Shown here in pieces: positions 16,726 through 25,170 of a DNA stretch of 64,000 nucleotides (positions are counted from its first letter, which is position 1; every line of letters begins with the position of its first letter). The notes under the pieces are model-generated. The model made no database searches. It saw only the letters and a program-made list of their open reading frames with translations, and had not been told where the DNA came from. The translations under genes and the position numbers were made by a program. This stretch comes from Quadrisphaera sp. RL12-1S (lineage in GTDB: Bacteria > Actinomycetota > Actinomycetes > Actinomycetales > Quadrisphaeraceae). Where the stretch lies: the NCBI RefSeq assembly GCF_014270065.1, contig NZ_JACNME010000002.1, forward strand, positions 186,001-250,000, read 5' to 3'.

Positions 16726-17325
16726 TCACCCCCGTCCGGTCCGGAACGGACCGTCCCAGCCGCCGTCCGCGTCGTCGCCCTGCGACCTCGCGGGCGGCGG
16801 CTGCCGCGTGCGGGCCCCGAACAGCTCCGCCAGCTGCCCGGCCACCTCCGGCGGCAGGCCGGGCAGCTCCAGGCGCGTGCCGTCGGCGAGCACGGCCGTC
16901 GGCCACCACGCGAAGCGCCGCGCCGGTTCCACCGCCGCCACCTCGTGCCACCCCACCCGCCGCCGGCGGCGGCCCGAGGCCACCTCGACCCCCTCGGCGT
17001 CGAGCACCGTGCGGGCCTCGCCGGAGCGGACCCACCGCACCAGCAGGTAGCCGCCCCCCGTCACGAGCAGGGCCTCCCACGGCACCCCGCCCAGCCCGTC
17101 GCCCGGCAGCAGCGCACCCGCCAGGCCGGTGCCGTCCACCACCAGCGCCCGCACCAGCACCCCCAGGACGACGACGGCGACGAGCCCGCCCAGCAGCCAC
17201 CGCGCCGCCGGAGGCAGCGCCGCCACCGCGGGCCGGGTCTCGGTGCTGTCGGGGTGGACATCGGGGTGGACGCCGTAGCGCCCGCTCAGCGCGTCCAGAC
17301 GGGCGGCGCGGTCGTCGTCGTCCAC
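16726..17325 (-). CDS. Membrane protein with bacterial PH-like domain
   Basis: About 199 residues. Two adjacent hydrophobic spans (WLLGGLVAVVVLGVLVRALV and the PWEALLVTGGGYLLVRWV region) are followed by a bPH_6-like domain: EARTVLDAEGVEV, RRVGWHEVAAVEPARRFAWW, TAVLADGTRLELPGLPPE. The tail RSQGDDADGGWDGPF is polar. Such PH-like domains occur in many small actinobacterial membrane proteins, function unknown. The start is uncertain: GTG 17325 opens VDDDDRAARLDALSGRYG, but no Shine-Dalgarno sequence is visible, and the frame stays open to 17490. It converges with the DUF4190 gene, with only four bases between stops. Confidence 0.75.
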   Translation of the reverse strand: MDDDDRAARLDALSGRYGVHPDVHPDSTETRPAVAALPPAARWLLGGLVAVVVLGVLVRALVVDGTGLAGALLPGDGLGGVPWEALLVTGGGYLLVRWVRSGEARTVLDAEGVEVASGRRRRRVGWHEVAAVEPARRFAWWPTAVLADGTRLELPGLPPEVAGQLAELFGARTRQPPPARSQGDDADGGWDGPFRTGRG

Positions 17326-17491
17326 CGGCTGATCATGGCCGGGGACGGGACCGGTCCGCCACCACCGGGATGGGCCGGACGTGGGAACCGGGCGTCCTCG
17401 CGCGGTGGACGCTCGAGTTCTGCGCCCAGGTGTCGATGCCAGGGGTGCGGGACCGACGGACGCGGTCCCGAGCACCACCGAGAGGACCACG

Positions 17492-17581
17492 ATGAGGTTC
17501 GACGTCCGCCGGGTCCCCCAGGACCGGGCGCACCACCAGCCCGACCAGCCCGACCAGCCCGACCAGCGGGCTGCGGCGTGA
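17492..17581 (+). CDS. 29-codon leader ORF with DQP repeats
   Basis: A short ORF, ATG 17492 to TGA 17581, with AGAGG six bases upstream, so it has a good initiation region. It encodes 29 residues: an Arg-rich head (MRFDVRRVPQDRAHH) and three QPD repeats from a tandem 9-base unit, CCCGACCAG. Its stop overlaps the GTG of the GGDEF-EAL gene (GTGA), so translation of the signalling enzyme is probably coupled to this peptide. Nothing similar is recognised; it may be a regulatory leader rather than a functional peptide. The following GTG has no separate Shine-Dalgarno sequence, which supports coupling. Confidence 0.6.
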   Translation: MRFDVRRVPQDRAHHQPDQPDQPDQRAAA

Positions 17582-19770
17582 GCGCCGAGGCCGTGCCGCT
17601 CTCACTGGTCCCTCCCGCCGGGCGGGCCGCACCCGCCCAGGAGCGCCTGGTGATGCGTTCCCTGCTCGACGCCGGGCTCGCCGCGTCCGACCCGCTGCTC
17701 GTGGTGGAGGTGCCCACCGGGCCGCGCCGCGGCCGGCGGGCCTCCGCGGTCCCGCTGGAGCAGGCGCGCGTGCTGTGGGCCAACCGCTCCTGCCACGACC
17801 TGCTGCGCACGGGGGCCGGTGAGCTGCTGGGCCGGCCGGTGGTGCGGCTGCTCGCCCCGCTGACCCCCGACCAGCTGCAGCCGCTCGTGCTGCGCCGCGG
17901 TCGTCCCGCGCGCGCCCACGTGGAGGTGCTCACCGCGGACGGTGCGCTGGTGCCGGTGCTGCTGCAGGCGCTGCCAGCCTCGACGGGGCGGACCTGGGCG
18001 ATCTCCCTGACCCCGGTCGGCACGCCCGCCGAGCGCGCCGCCCAGCAGCGCGCCGGCGCGCAGGAGCGCCGCTTCGCCGCGCTGGTGGAGCACAGCCCGG
18101 TCGCCACGATCATCTCCGAGGCGGGCCTGCGCCTCGCGCACGTCAACGACGCCTTCTGCGACCTGCTCGGCGAGGTGCAGGCGGAGCTGCTGGGCACCGC
18201 GTGGATCGACCGCGTGGCCCCCGACGACCTGCCCGCCGTGCTGGAGTGCGTGGAGCGAGCCCTGGGCGGCGCGCCCGCCGCCGCCGAGGTGCGCCTGGTG
18301 CGCAGCGACGGCCAGCACCGATGGGTCAACCTGCGGCTGTCGCCGACCTCCAGCCCCGGCCACGGCGCCGGCTTCGTGGGCACCGCCGAGGACTTCACCG
18401 ACCGGCGCGCCTTCGAGGAGCAGCTGGCCCACCAGGCCCGCCACGACGCGCTCACCGGCCTGCCCAACCGCACCGCGCTCGTGGAGTCCATGGCCCGCCG
18501 CCTCACCGCCGGCGGCCCGGACGCCTCGCCCATGACGTGCGTCTTCCTCGACCTCGACAACTTCAAGGTCATCAACGACAGCCTCGGGCACGACGCCGGG
18601 GACCGGCTGCTGGTGGCCGTCGCCGAGCGGCTGCGCTCGGTGGTCCGCGCCGGTGACCTCGTCTCCCGCTGGGGCGGCGACGAGTTCGTGGTGGTCTGCG
18701 ACGGCGTCCCCGACGAGCCCACGGCCCTGGACGTGGGGGAGCAGCTGCTGGACCGGCTCCGCGAGGGCGTGGAGCTGGACGGCGTGCGCCTCGACGTGGC
18801 CGCCAGCGTGGGGGTCACGCGCGCCACCAGCCGCCACCGCACCCCCGACGACGTCCTGGCCGACTGCGACATCGCCATGTACCGCGCCAAGCGCGCCGGC
18901 CGCGACCGCGTCGCCCTGTGCGACGAGGCCGCCCGCGCCCTGGCCCACGAGGCGCTCGTGCTCACCCTCGAGCTGCGCGAGGCGCTCGCGGCCAAGCACC
19001 TCACCGTCGAGTACCAGCCGGTGCTGGACTCCGCCGACGCCGGTGACGGCCCGGAGCGCTGCGCGCTGCCCGCCGTGGAGGCCCTGGTGCGCTGGCGCCA
19101 CCCGCAGCGGGGCCTGGTGCCGCCGGACCTGCTGGTGGAGACCGCGGAGGCCAACGGCCTCATCGACGCGGTCGGGCTGTTCGTGCTGCGGGAGGCCTGC
19201 GAGCAGGCGCTGCGCTGGGACGTCGAGCTGGGGGACCTCGCGCCGCGCGCGGTCAACGTCAACCTCTCGGCCATCCAGCTGTGCTCCCCGCACCTCGTCG
19301 ACGACGTCGCCCGCGTGCTCGCGCAGACCGGCCTGCCGCCGGAGCGCCTGTGCCTGGAGGTCACCGAGACCGCCCTCATGGCCGACGGCGACGCCGCCAG
19401 CGCCCGCCTGCTGCGCCTGCGCGGCATGGGCGTGCGGATCGCCCTGGACGACTTCGGCACCGGGTACTCCTCCCTCGCGCGCCTGCGCACCCTGCCGCTG
19501 GACTCCCTCAAGGTGGACCGGTCGTTCGTGGTCGAGCTGTCCCAGGGCCACCCGCAGGTGGCGTCCGCCGTCATCGGGCTGGCCCGCAGCCTGGGCCTGG
19601 TGGCGGTGGCGGAGGGCGTGGAGAGCCGCGAGCAGGCGGCGGCGCTGCAGGCGCTGGGGGCCCAGCAGGTGCAGGGCTGGCTGTACGCCCGGGCGATGGC
19701 CCCGGCGGACCTCGTGGCGTGGCGACGCGGCGAGCTGCGTCAGCCGTCCCAGGAGCAGCGGGGCACCTGA
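17578..19770 (+). CDS. PAS-GGDEF-EAL cyclic-di-GMP signalling protein
   Basis: A 730-residue cytoplasmic protein with no membrane span. Two PAS-like regions (about 20-150, with a degenerate VLWANRSCHDLLR motif, and 155-280, LVEHSPVATIISEAGLRLAHV) precede a GGDEF domain with intact RWGGDEF at residues 366-370 and an RAGD inhibitory I-site five residues before it. The EAL domain from about 455 retains VEALVRWRHP (Glu 501), NVNLS, EVTETALM, DDFGTGYSSL and LKVDRSFV. Both cyclase and phosphodiesterase sites therefore look intact, so net activity cannot be predicted. It starts at GTG 17578, overlapping the leader ORF. The 3' end overlaps the convergent DUF4153 gene by 31 bases. Confidence 0.93.
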   Translation: MSAEAVPLSLVPPAGRAAPAQERLVMRSLLDAGLAASDPLLVVEVPTGPRRGRRASAVPLEQARVLWANRSCHDLLRTGAGELLGRPVVRLLAPLTPDQLQPLVLRRGRPARAHVEVLTADGALVPVLLQALPASTGRTWAISLTPVGTPAERAAQQRAGAQERRFAALVEHSPVATIISEAGLRLAHVNDAFCDLLGEVQAELLGTAWIDRVAPDDLPAVLECVERALGGAPAAAEVRLVRSDGQHRWVNLRLSPTSSPGHGAGFVGTAEDFTDRRAFEEQLAHQARHDALTGLPNRTALVESMARRLTAGGPDASPMTCVFLDLDNFKVINDSLGHDAGDRLLVAVAERLRSVVRAGDLVSRWGGDEFVVVCDGVPDEPTALDVGEQLLDRLREGVELDGVRLDVAASVGVTRATSRHRTPDDVLADCDIAMYRAKRAGRDRVALCDEAARALAHEALVLTLELREALAAKHLTVEYQPVLDSADAGDGPERCALPAVEALVRWRHPQRGLVPPDLLVETAEANGLIDAVGLFVLREACEQALRWDVELGDLAPRAVNVNLSAIQLCSPHLVDDVARVLAQTGLPPERLCLEVTETALMADGDAASARLLRLRGMGVRIALDDFGTGYSSLARLRTLPLDSLKVDRSFVVELSQGHPQVASAVIGLARSLGLVAVAEGVESREQAAALQALGAQQVQGWLYARAMAPADLVAWRRGELRQPSQEQRGT

Positions 19771-21329
19771 CCCGCCGCCTCCTCGGCGAGCTGCGCGGCG
19801 CGAGCGCGGGAGGCGTTGGCGGACGGCCACCCCTCGTCGTCGTCCTGCGCGGCGGAGAGGGTGCCAGTGAGCTGCGCCAGCACACACGGTCCGTCCGGCC
19901 CGAGGGCGCCCGGGTCGTCGCGCAGGGCCCCGGCGACGGCGGGGACCGCGTCTGCCGAGAGCGTGGCGAGGTACCGGGTGTCCGCGTCGGAGCGGGCCAG
20001 CTGCGCCCGGGCGACGGCGGCGTCGGGGTCCGCCGCGGTCAGCCCGAGCAGGCACGCGGCGGCCACGGCCACCGCCGCGTGCGGCACCCACGGCTGACGG
20101 CGACGCCGCTGCCAGCGCGCGCCCGCCACGAGCAGCAGCACGAGCAGCCCGGCGAGGCCCGCGCAGACAGCGGCGACGCCGATCCGCAGCCGCGTGAGGC
20201 CGTAGGCGTCCACGTAGGCGCGCAGGTCGGCCGCGGCCGCGGCGTCCAGCCCCAGGGACAGCACGCACAGCAGCGCCAGCGCGGCGCGGACCCCGGGCGC
20301 CATGCCCGTCCACCGCACCGCCAGGGCGACGACGACGAGCACCAGCGCCGTGGCCGCCACCAGCTGCGCGAACCCCGCGTGCACCTGACCGGCGAGGGTG
20401 GCGCCGGGGGTCTCGGCCACCTCCGGGGCCGTCGCGCGGACCACGAGGAACGCGGTGAACAGCGCGTCGAGCGCGACCAGCGGCAGCAGCTGCTCCACCC
20501 GGCGGGTCAGCGCCGGGCGCGGGCGCCGGCCCGCCCGAGCGGGGGCGGGGGTGTCCTCGGACGCGGTGCGCAGCACCGCCGCGAGGGCCACGGCCGCCAG
20601 GGCGAAGACCACCGCGCGCCCCACCACGAGGTCCGGTCGGGAGCCCATGAGCGCCTCGGTCGCGGTCGAGAGCGCCTCGGCCAGCCAGGCGGCGCTGGAG
20701 CCGGTGAGCCGGTCCAGCAGGTCGGCGAACCGGGCGTCGGCGCCGGCCAGCAGCGGCACGAACACCACCAGCAGCACCGCCGTCAGCGCCGCGGCGCGCA
20801 GCGACGGCACCAGCCACGGCCAGCGCCCGCCTGCCCGTCGGGGGCGGCCGGCGCGCCGCAGCACCACGCGGCGCGCGCCGCGGACCACCCACCCGGTGCC
20901 GGAGCCCACGCGCGCCAGCGGGCGCAGCGGGGCGAGCAGCACGGCGCGCCACGCGCGCTCGGCGCCGGGTGCCAGCGCGACCGCCCCCAGCGCCAGCGCC
21001 GCGACCAGGTCGAGGGCCACGAGCCACCCGGCGTCGCGCAGCGCCGCCGCGCTCGCGAGCAGCACCGCGGCGCTCCCGTGCACCAGCTGCCAGCCGCGCG
21101 GCCCTCGGTGCGGTCCTCGGTGCGGCCCGACCGGCCGCTGCACCACGACGACGGCGAGGGCCACCGCCACCGCGAGCACCGCGACGCCGAGCCCGGCGCG
21201 CTCGCCGACGAGCACCCGGGCGGCCAGCGCCGCCACCGCGGCCACGGCCACGAGGGCGCGGGCCGGCGCGGCGGGGGCGTGCGGGAGCAGCTCGCGGCTC
21301 AGGGGCCGCTCAGGGGCGGGTGCAGACAC
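19740..21329 (-). CDS. DUF4153/DUF4173-like polytopic membrane protein
   Basis: A 529-residue membrane protein with about ten hydrophobic segments, including ALVAVAAVAALAARVLV near the N terminus and LRIGVAAVCAGLAGLLVLLL later. A conserved-looking central part (FVPLLAGADARFADLLDRL) and a C-terminal soluble tail with RYLATLSADAVPAVAGALR match the DUF4153/DUF4173 family of unknown function. GTG 21329 is chosen because AGGAGG lies seven bases upstream. It follows the response-regulator/kinase pair on the same strand after 142 bp and may belong to that unit. A family role in membrane or envelope homeostasis is not established. Confidence 0.8.
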   Translation of the reverse strand: MSAPAPERPLSRELLPHAPAAPARALVAVAAVAALAARVLVGERAGLGVAVLAVAVALAVVVVQRPVGPHRGPHRGPRGWQLVHGSAAVLLASAAALRDAGWLVALDLVAALALGAVALAPGAERAWRAVLLAPLRPLARVGSGTGWVVRGARRVVLRRAGRPRRAGGRWPWLVPSLRAAALTAVLLVVFVPLLAGADARFADLLDRLTGSSAAWLAEALSTATEALMGSRPDLVVGRAVVFALAAVALAAVLRTASEDTPAPARAGRRPRPALTRRVEQLLPLVALDALFTAFLVVRATAPEVAETPGATLAGQVHAGFAQLVAATALVLVVVALAVRWTGMAPGVRAALALLCVLSLGLDAAAAADLRAYVDAYGLTRLRIGVAAVCAGLAGLLVLLLVAGARWQRRRRQPWVPHAAVAVAAACLLGLTAADPDAAVARAQLARSDADTRYLATLSADAVPAVAGALRDDPGALGPDGPCVLAQLTGTLSAAQDDDEGWPSANASRARAAQLAEEAAGQVPRCSWDG

Positions 21330-21471
21330 GGTCGGACCTCCTGGGGGCAGGCATGACGGGGTTGACGGGTGGCGTGGTGCCCAGTGGGTGCTCTGCTGCC
21401 CGGGGCCGGGCCCCTGACCCGGGCACACGCCCACCCAGCGGACACCAGCGCACCCGGGGGGCGCGGGTGGC

Positions 21472-22509
21472 TCAGGCGGGCAGGGTGACGACCACGCGGC
21501 AGCCGCCACCGGGCTGCAGGTCGGGGAGCGGGTCGGCGATGCGCACGGTCCCGCCGTGCAGGTCCACCACCCACCGCACGATCGCCAGCCCCAGCCCGCT
21601 GCCGCCGGTCTGCCCCGCCGAGCGGGCGCGGGAGGTGTCGGTGCGGGCGAACCTGTCGAAGACGCGCTCGCGGTCGGCTGCGTCCACGCCGGGGCCGGCG
21701 TCGAGCACCTCCAGCACGACCCCGGCGGGGGAGCTCCGCCCGGTGACGCGGACGGCCGATCCCGCGGGGGAGTGGCGGGTGGCGTTGTCGAGGAGGTTGG
21801 CGAGCACCTGCGCCAGGCGCTCGGGGTCGGCGTCCAGCTCCACCTCGGGGGCGCTGACGACGACGGCGACGTCGCGGCCCAGCGCCGAGCACTGCGCCCG
21901 CGCCTCCGCGGCGGCGGTCTCGAGCAGGTCGCGGACCAGCACGCGGCGGCGGTGCAGGGGCACCTCGCCGGCCTCGAGGCGCGACAGGTCCAGCAGCTGC
22001 GCCACGAGGCGGGACAGGCGCTGGGTCTGGGCGAGGGCCACCTCGAGGGCCGCCGGGTCGGGCTCGGTGACGCCGTCGGCGAGGTTCTCCAGCTGCGCCT
22101 GCAGCGCGGTGAGCGGGGTGCGCAGCTCGTGGCTGGCGTCGGCCACGAGGCGCCGGCGCTGGGCGTCGGTGCGCTCCAGCTCGGCGGCCATGGAGTTGAA
22201 GGCCGCCGCCAGCTGGCCGACCTCGTCGCGCCCGGCGGCGGTGACCCTCACGCCGTGCTCGCCGCGCGCCATGCGTCCGGCGGCCGCGGCCATCTCCCGC
22301 AGCGGGGCGGTGACGCCGCGCGCCAGCAGCTGGATCACCACCACGGCGATGACCACGGCGATGACGAGGGAGTAGCGCATGCGGAACCCCTGCAGCAGCA
22401 GGAACGCCCCGCCGGCCAGGCCCGCCACCACCGACCCGAGCACCACCACCCCGAGCTTGGCCTTGATGGAGGTCATCCACGCCAGGGGCGCCGCCAGTGG
22501 GCTCGTCAT
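21472..22509 (-). CDS. Sensor histidine kinase with minimal external loop
   Basis: A 345-residue kinase. Two hydrophobic spans (residues about 20-40 and 47-63) are separated by only some six residues, GFRMRY, so there is almost no extracytoplasmic sensor. A HAMP domain (about 64-116) leads to the phosphoacceptor H127 in ADASHELRTPLTAL. The ATP site has NLLDNATRHSP, DAGPGVD and GGSGLGLAI. This is the layout of intramembrane-sensing kinases, which respond to membrane stress or to partner membrane proteins. The ATG overlaps the regulator stop (ATGA). A downstream membrane gene (DUF4153) is a possible sensory partner, by inference only. Confidence 0.93.
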   Translation of the reverse strand: MTSPLAAPLAWMTSIKAKLGVVVLGSVVAGLAGGAFLLLQGFRMRYSLVIAVVIAVVVIQLLARGVTAPLREMAAAAGRMARGEHGVRVTAAGRDEVGQLAAAFNSMAAELERTDAQRRRLVADASHELRTPLTALQAQLENLADGVTEPDPAALEVALAQTQRLSRLVAQLLDLSRLEAGEVPLHRRRVLVRDLLETAAAEARAQCSALGRDVAVVVSAPEVELDADPERLAQVLANLLDNATRHSPAGSAVRVTGRSSPAGVVLEVLDAGPGVDAADRERVFDRFARTDTSRARSAGQTGGSGLGLAIVRWVVDLHGGTVRIADPLPDLQPGGGCRVVVTLPA

Positions 22510-23273
22510 GCCGGGGTGACCGGGAGCGCGCCGGCGTAGCCGACGCCGTGGACGGTGCGGACCACGTCGTCGCCGAGCTTGCGGCGCAGGGCCGCGACGT
22601 GGCTGTCGACGGTGCGCGTGGTGGTCGTCGACTCGGCCCGGCTGACGGCGAGGTCGCGCCAGCCCCAGACGTCGGTGAGCAGCTGCTCGCGGGAGATGAC
22701 GGCGCCGGGGCGCTCGGCCAGGCGCACCAGCAGGTCGAACTCGGTGGGCGTCAGGTGCACGGCCCCACCGCCGCGGTGGACCAGGCGGGACTCCACGTCC
22801 ACGGTGACGTCCCCCAGGCGCAGCGCGACCGGAGCCGGGTCGGGGACCGGGGCGGGGGCGGTGGTGCGGGCGGCCCGGCGCAGCAGCGCGGCCGCGCGCG
22901 CCGACAGCTCGCGGGGGCTGAACGGCTTGGTGAGGTAGTCGTCGGCGCCCAGGCGCAGGCCGAGCACGAGGTCGGCCTCGTCGTCGCGGGCGGTGAGCAT
23001 GAGCACCGCGGCGTGCAGCGGGTCGGGCCCGGACTGGATGCGCCGGCACACCTCGTAGCCGTCGAAGCCGGGGAGCATGAGGTCCAGCACCACCAGGTCG
23101 GGGCGCACGCTCCGGCACAGCGCGACCCCGGAGGGACCGTCACCGGCGAGGGTCACGTCGTGGCCGTCCGCGCGCAGGCGCGCGGCGACGGCGCCGGCGA
23201 TGGCGGGCTCGTCCTCGACCACCACCACCTGCGCGCGGCGTGCGCCCGGCGGGGTCTGCTGCGTCATGACCAC
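22506..23273 (-). CDS. OmpR-family response regulator
   Basis: A 255-residue two-domain regulator. The receiver has the acidic pocket VVVEDE, phosphoacceptor D64 in LVVLDLMLPG and the lysine in DDYLTKPFSPREL. The winged helix follows (HLTPTEFDLLVRLAERPG, then TVDSHVAALRRKLGD and VHGVGYAG). Two starts are possible: GTG 23273 and ATG 23267 two codons later. GTG 23273 is preferred because a TAGCCT -10-like hexamer ends seven bases before it and there is no Shine-Dalgarno sequence. It is the first gene of the kinase unit. Its target is unknown. Confidence 0.93.
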   Translation of the reverse strand: MVMTQQTPPGARRAQVVVVEDEPAIAGAVAARLRADGHDVTLAGDGPSGVALCRSVRPDLVVLDLMLPGFDGYEVCRRIQSGPDPLHAAVLMLTARDDEADLVLGLRLGADDYLTKPFSPRELSARAAALLRRAARTTAPAPVPDPAPVALRLGDVTVDVESRLVHRGGGAVHLTPTEFDLLVRLAERPGAVISREQLLTDVWGWRDLAVSRAESTTTTRTVDSHVAALRRKLGDDVVRTVHGVGYAGALPVTPA

Positions 23274-23356
23274 GCCCCGAAGGCTAGGGAGGCCGGCGCC
23301 CCCGGTGGCGGACGTCCTGTGCCGGACGTGTGGAGGTCCTGTGGAGACCCCCCTCC

Positions 23357-23833
23357 GTGATCATGGGCGTCGTGCGCACCACCCTTCCCGCCCCGAGGAT
23401 GATCGACGAGGTGGAGCAGCATCCCCGCCTCGACGCACCGCGCGTGCTCGTCGTCGTCACCGTCGGGTGGGCGCTGCTCGCCGTCGTCGCCTGCGTCGCC
23501 CTCCCCCTCGTCACGGTGCACCGGGGCGCGACGGGGGAGCAGCCGATGGTCCCGCTGGTGACCTCCTACGGGCTGAGCGGCTTGCCGCCGGGTGGTCTGC
23601 TCCTCGTCGCAGCCCTGGTCACCGGTCTGCTGCTGCGGCGGGGGCGAGCGGTCCAGCTGGAGCGCTGGAGGGTGGTCGCGGTGTCGGTGTGGTCCGGTGC
23701 GGTGCTGGTCTGCTGCCTGGCGGGCTCGCTCCTGTCGCCGCGCGGCGGGCTGGTCCTCCTGCCGTTCGGTCTCCTGGTCGTCGCCACCGCGGCGGTCGCG
23801 TGGTCCTCGCGCTCCGCGAGGATGCGGGGGTGA
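23357..23833 (+). CDS. Four-span hypothetical membrane protein
   Basis: About 158 residues with four hydrophobic spans: VLVVVTVGWALLAVVACVAL, GGLLLVAALVTGLLL, VVAVSVWSGAVLVCCLAG and VLLPFGLLVVATAAVAWS. Short loops carry Arg-rich stretches (RRGRAVQLERWR). No family recognised. The start is uncertain: GTG 23357, with GGAG about 10 bases upstream, ATG 23363 and GTG 23330 are all in frame. The stop overlaps the GTG of the PLP-enzyme gene (GTGA), so the two are coupled. It is divergent from the response regulator. Confidence 0.65.
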   Translation: MIMGVVRTTLPAPRMIDEVEQHPRLDAPRVLVVVTVGWALLAVVACVALPLVTVHRGATGEQPMVPLVTSYGLSGLPPGGLLLVAALVTGLLLRRGRAVQLERWRVVAVSVWSGAVLVCCLAGSLLSPRGGLVLLPFGLLVVATAAVAWSSRSARMRG

Positions 23834-25092
23834 CCGCCCCCACCTCGTCCGCCAGCTACGACGTCGACGCCCTGCGCTCCCGGTTCCCCTCCCTCGACCC
23901 GGCCGGTCCCGGTGGCGGGTGGGCGCTGTTCGACGCCCCCGGCGGCACGCAGACCCCGCGCGAGGTTGGCGAGGCGATGGCGGCAGCGCTGACCGGCCCG
24001 CTGTCCAACCGCGGGGCCGCGTCCCCGTCGCAGCAGCTCGCCGAGCGCGCCGTGGTGGACTTCCGCGCCGCGGTCGCGGACCTGCTGGACGCCGACCCCC
24101 GCGGCGTCGTCCACGGCCGCAGCGCCACCGCGCTCACCTACGACCTGTCCCGGGCGATGGCCCGCACGTGGCAGCCCGGTGACGAGGTGGTGCTGTCCCG
24201 CCTCGACCACGACGCGAACGTCCGCCCCTGGGCGCAGGCCGCCGAGCGCGCGGGCGCGGTGGTGCGCTGGATCGACCTCGACGCCGCGACGGGCGAGCTG
24301 CGCGTGGACCAGCTGGGCGAGCTGCTCAGCGACCGCACCCGCCTGGTCTCGGTCACCGGCGCGTCCAACCTCCTCGGCACCCGCCCGCCGCTGCGGCGCA
24401 TCGCCGACGCCGCCCACGCCGTCGGCGCGCTGCTGTGGGTGGACGGCGTGCACGCCACCGCCCACGAGCTGCCGTCCCTGCGGACCAGCGGCGCGGACGT
24501 CTGGGTGTGCTCGCCGTACAAGTTCCTCGGCCCGCACTGCGGCGTGCTCGCCGCCGACCCGGCGCTGCTGGAGACCCTGCACCCGGACAAGCTGGTCCCG
24601 TCCACCGATGCCGTCCCGGAGCGCTTCGAGCTGGGCACCCTGCCGTACGAGCAGCTCGCCGGGGTGACCGCGGCCGTCGACGTGCTCGCCGGGCTCGTCT
24701 CCGCGTCGTCGTCGGCGCAGGGGAGCCGGCGCGAGCGGCTCGCCGCCTCCTTCGCCGCCGCCGAGGCCCACGAGGACCGCCTGCGCCACCGCCTCGAGGA
24801 GGGGCTGGCAGAGCTCGCCGAGCGCGGCGCCGTGGTCGTGCACTCCCGCGCCGCCGACCGCACGCCCACGCTGTACTTCTCCACCCCCGGCCGCGACGCC
24901 GCCGCCGTGTCCGCGGCGCTCGCGGAGCACCGGGTGCTCGCGCCGGCCGGGTGGTTCTACGCCGAGGAGCCGTACCGCGCGCTGCAGCGGGCGGCCGCCC
25001 TCGACGGTCCCGGCATCCGCGTGGGGACCGCGCCCTACACCTCCGACGACGACGTCACCCGCCTCCTCGACGCCCTCCGCTCCGCCCTCTGA
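23830..25092 (+). CDS. Aminotransferase class V / cysteine desulfurase-like PLP enzyme
   Basis: A 420-residue fold-type I PLP enzyme. The N terminus WALFDAPGGTQTPREV, the central LVSVTGASNLLGTRPPLRRIAD and the Schiff-base lysine in VWVCSPYKFLGPHCGVL are those of the cysteine desulfurase-like SufS/Csd branch. The C-terminal IRVGTAPYTSDDDV resembles the family substrate-binding Arg motif. No conserved active-site cysteine loop of the IscS/SufS type is obvious, and there are no suf genes nearby, so it may act on another amino acid. GTG 23830 overlaps the upstream membrane gene. A 30-bp inverted repeat follows the stop by 13 bases. Confidence 0.88.
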   Translation: MTAPTSSASYDVDALRSRFPSLDPAGPGGGWALFDAPGGTQTPREVGEAMAAALTGPLSNRGAASPSQQLAERAVVDFRAAVADLLDADPRGVVHGRSATALTYDLSRAMARTWQPGDEVVLSRLDHDANVRPWAQAAERAGAVVRWIDLDAATGELRVDQLGELLSDRTRLVSVTGASNLLGTRPPLRRIADAAHAVGALLWVDGVHATAHELPSLRTSGADVWVCSPYKFLGPHCGVLAADPALLETLHPDKLVPSTDAVPERFELGTLPYEQLAGVTAAVDVLAGLVSASSSAQGSRRERLAASFAAAEAHEDRLRHRLEEGLAELAERGAVVVHSRAADRTPTLYFSTPGRDAAAVSAALAEHRVLAPAGWFYAEEPYRALQRAAALDGPGIRVGTAPYTSDDDVTRLLDALRSAL

Positions 25093-25105
25093 CCCCCCCA
25101 CCCCA

Positions 25106-25170
25106 CCGTGATCATGGACTTCGGAAGCACTTTCCACTGCGGAAACTGCTTCGGAAGTCCATGATCACGG
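25106..25170. terminator. 30-bp inverted repeat between convergent genes
   Basis: Left arm 25106-25135 begins CCGTGATCATGGACTTC and right arm 25141-25170 ends GTCCATGATCACGG; 28 of 30 positions pair, around ACTGC. GC content of the arms is near 50%, far below the surroundings. It lies 13 bases after the PLP-enzyme stop and contains the stop codon of the leftward EamA gene (25165-25167), so it probably ends transcription both ways. The atypical composition suggests it may be a dispersed palindromic element. Confidence 0.75.

Noticed and set aside
17602-21027. 1141-codon minus-strand frame
   Set aside because: It is antisense to GGDEF-EAL and frame-shifted against DUF4153; His/Gln/Arg/Gly-rich without motifs.
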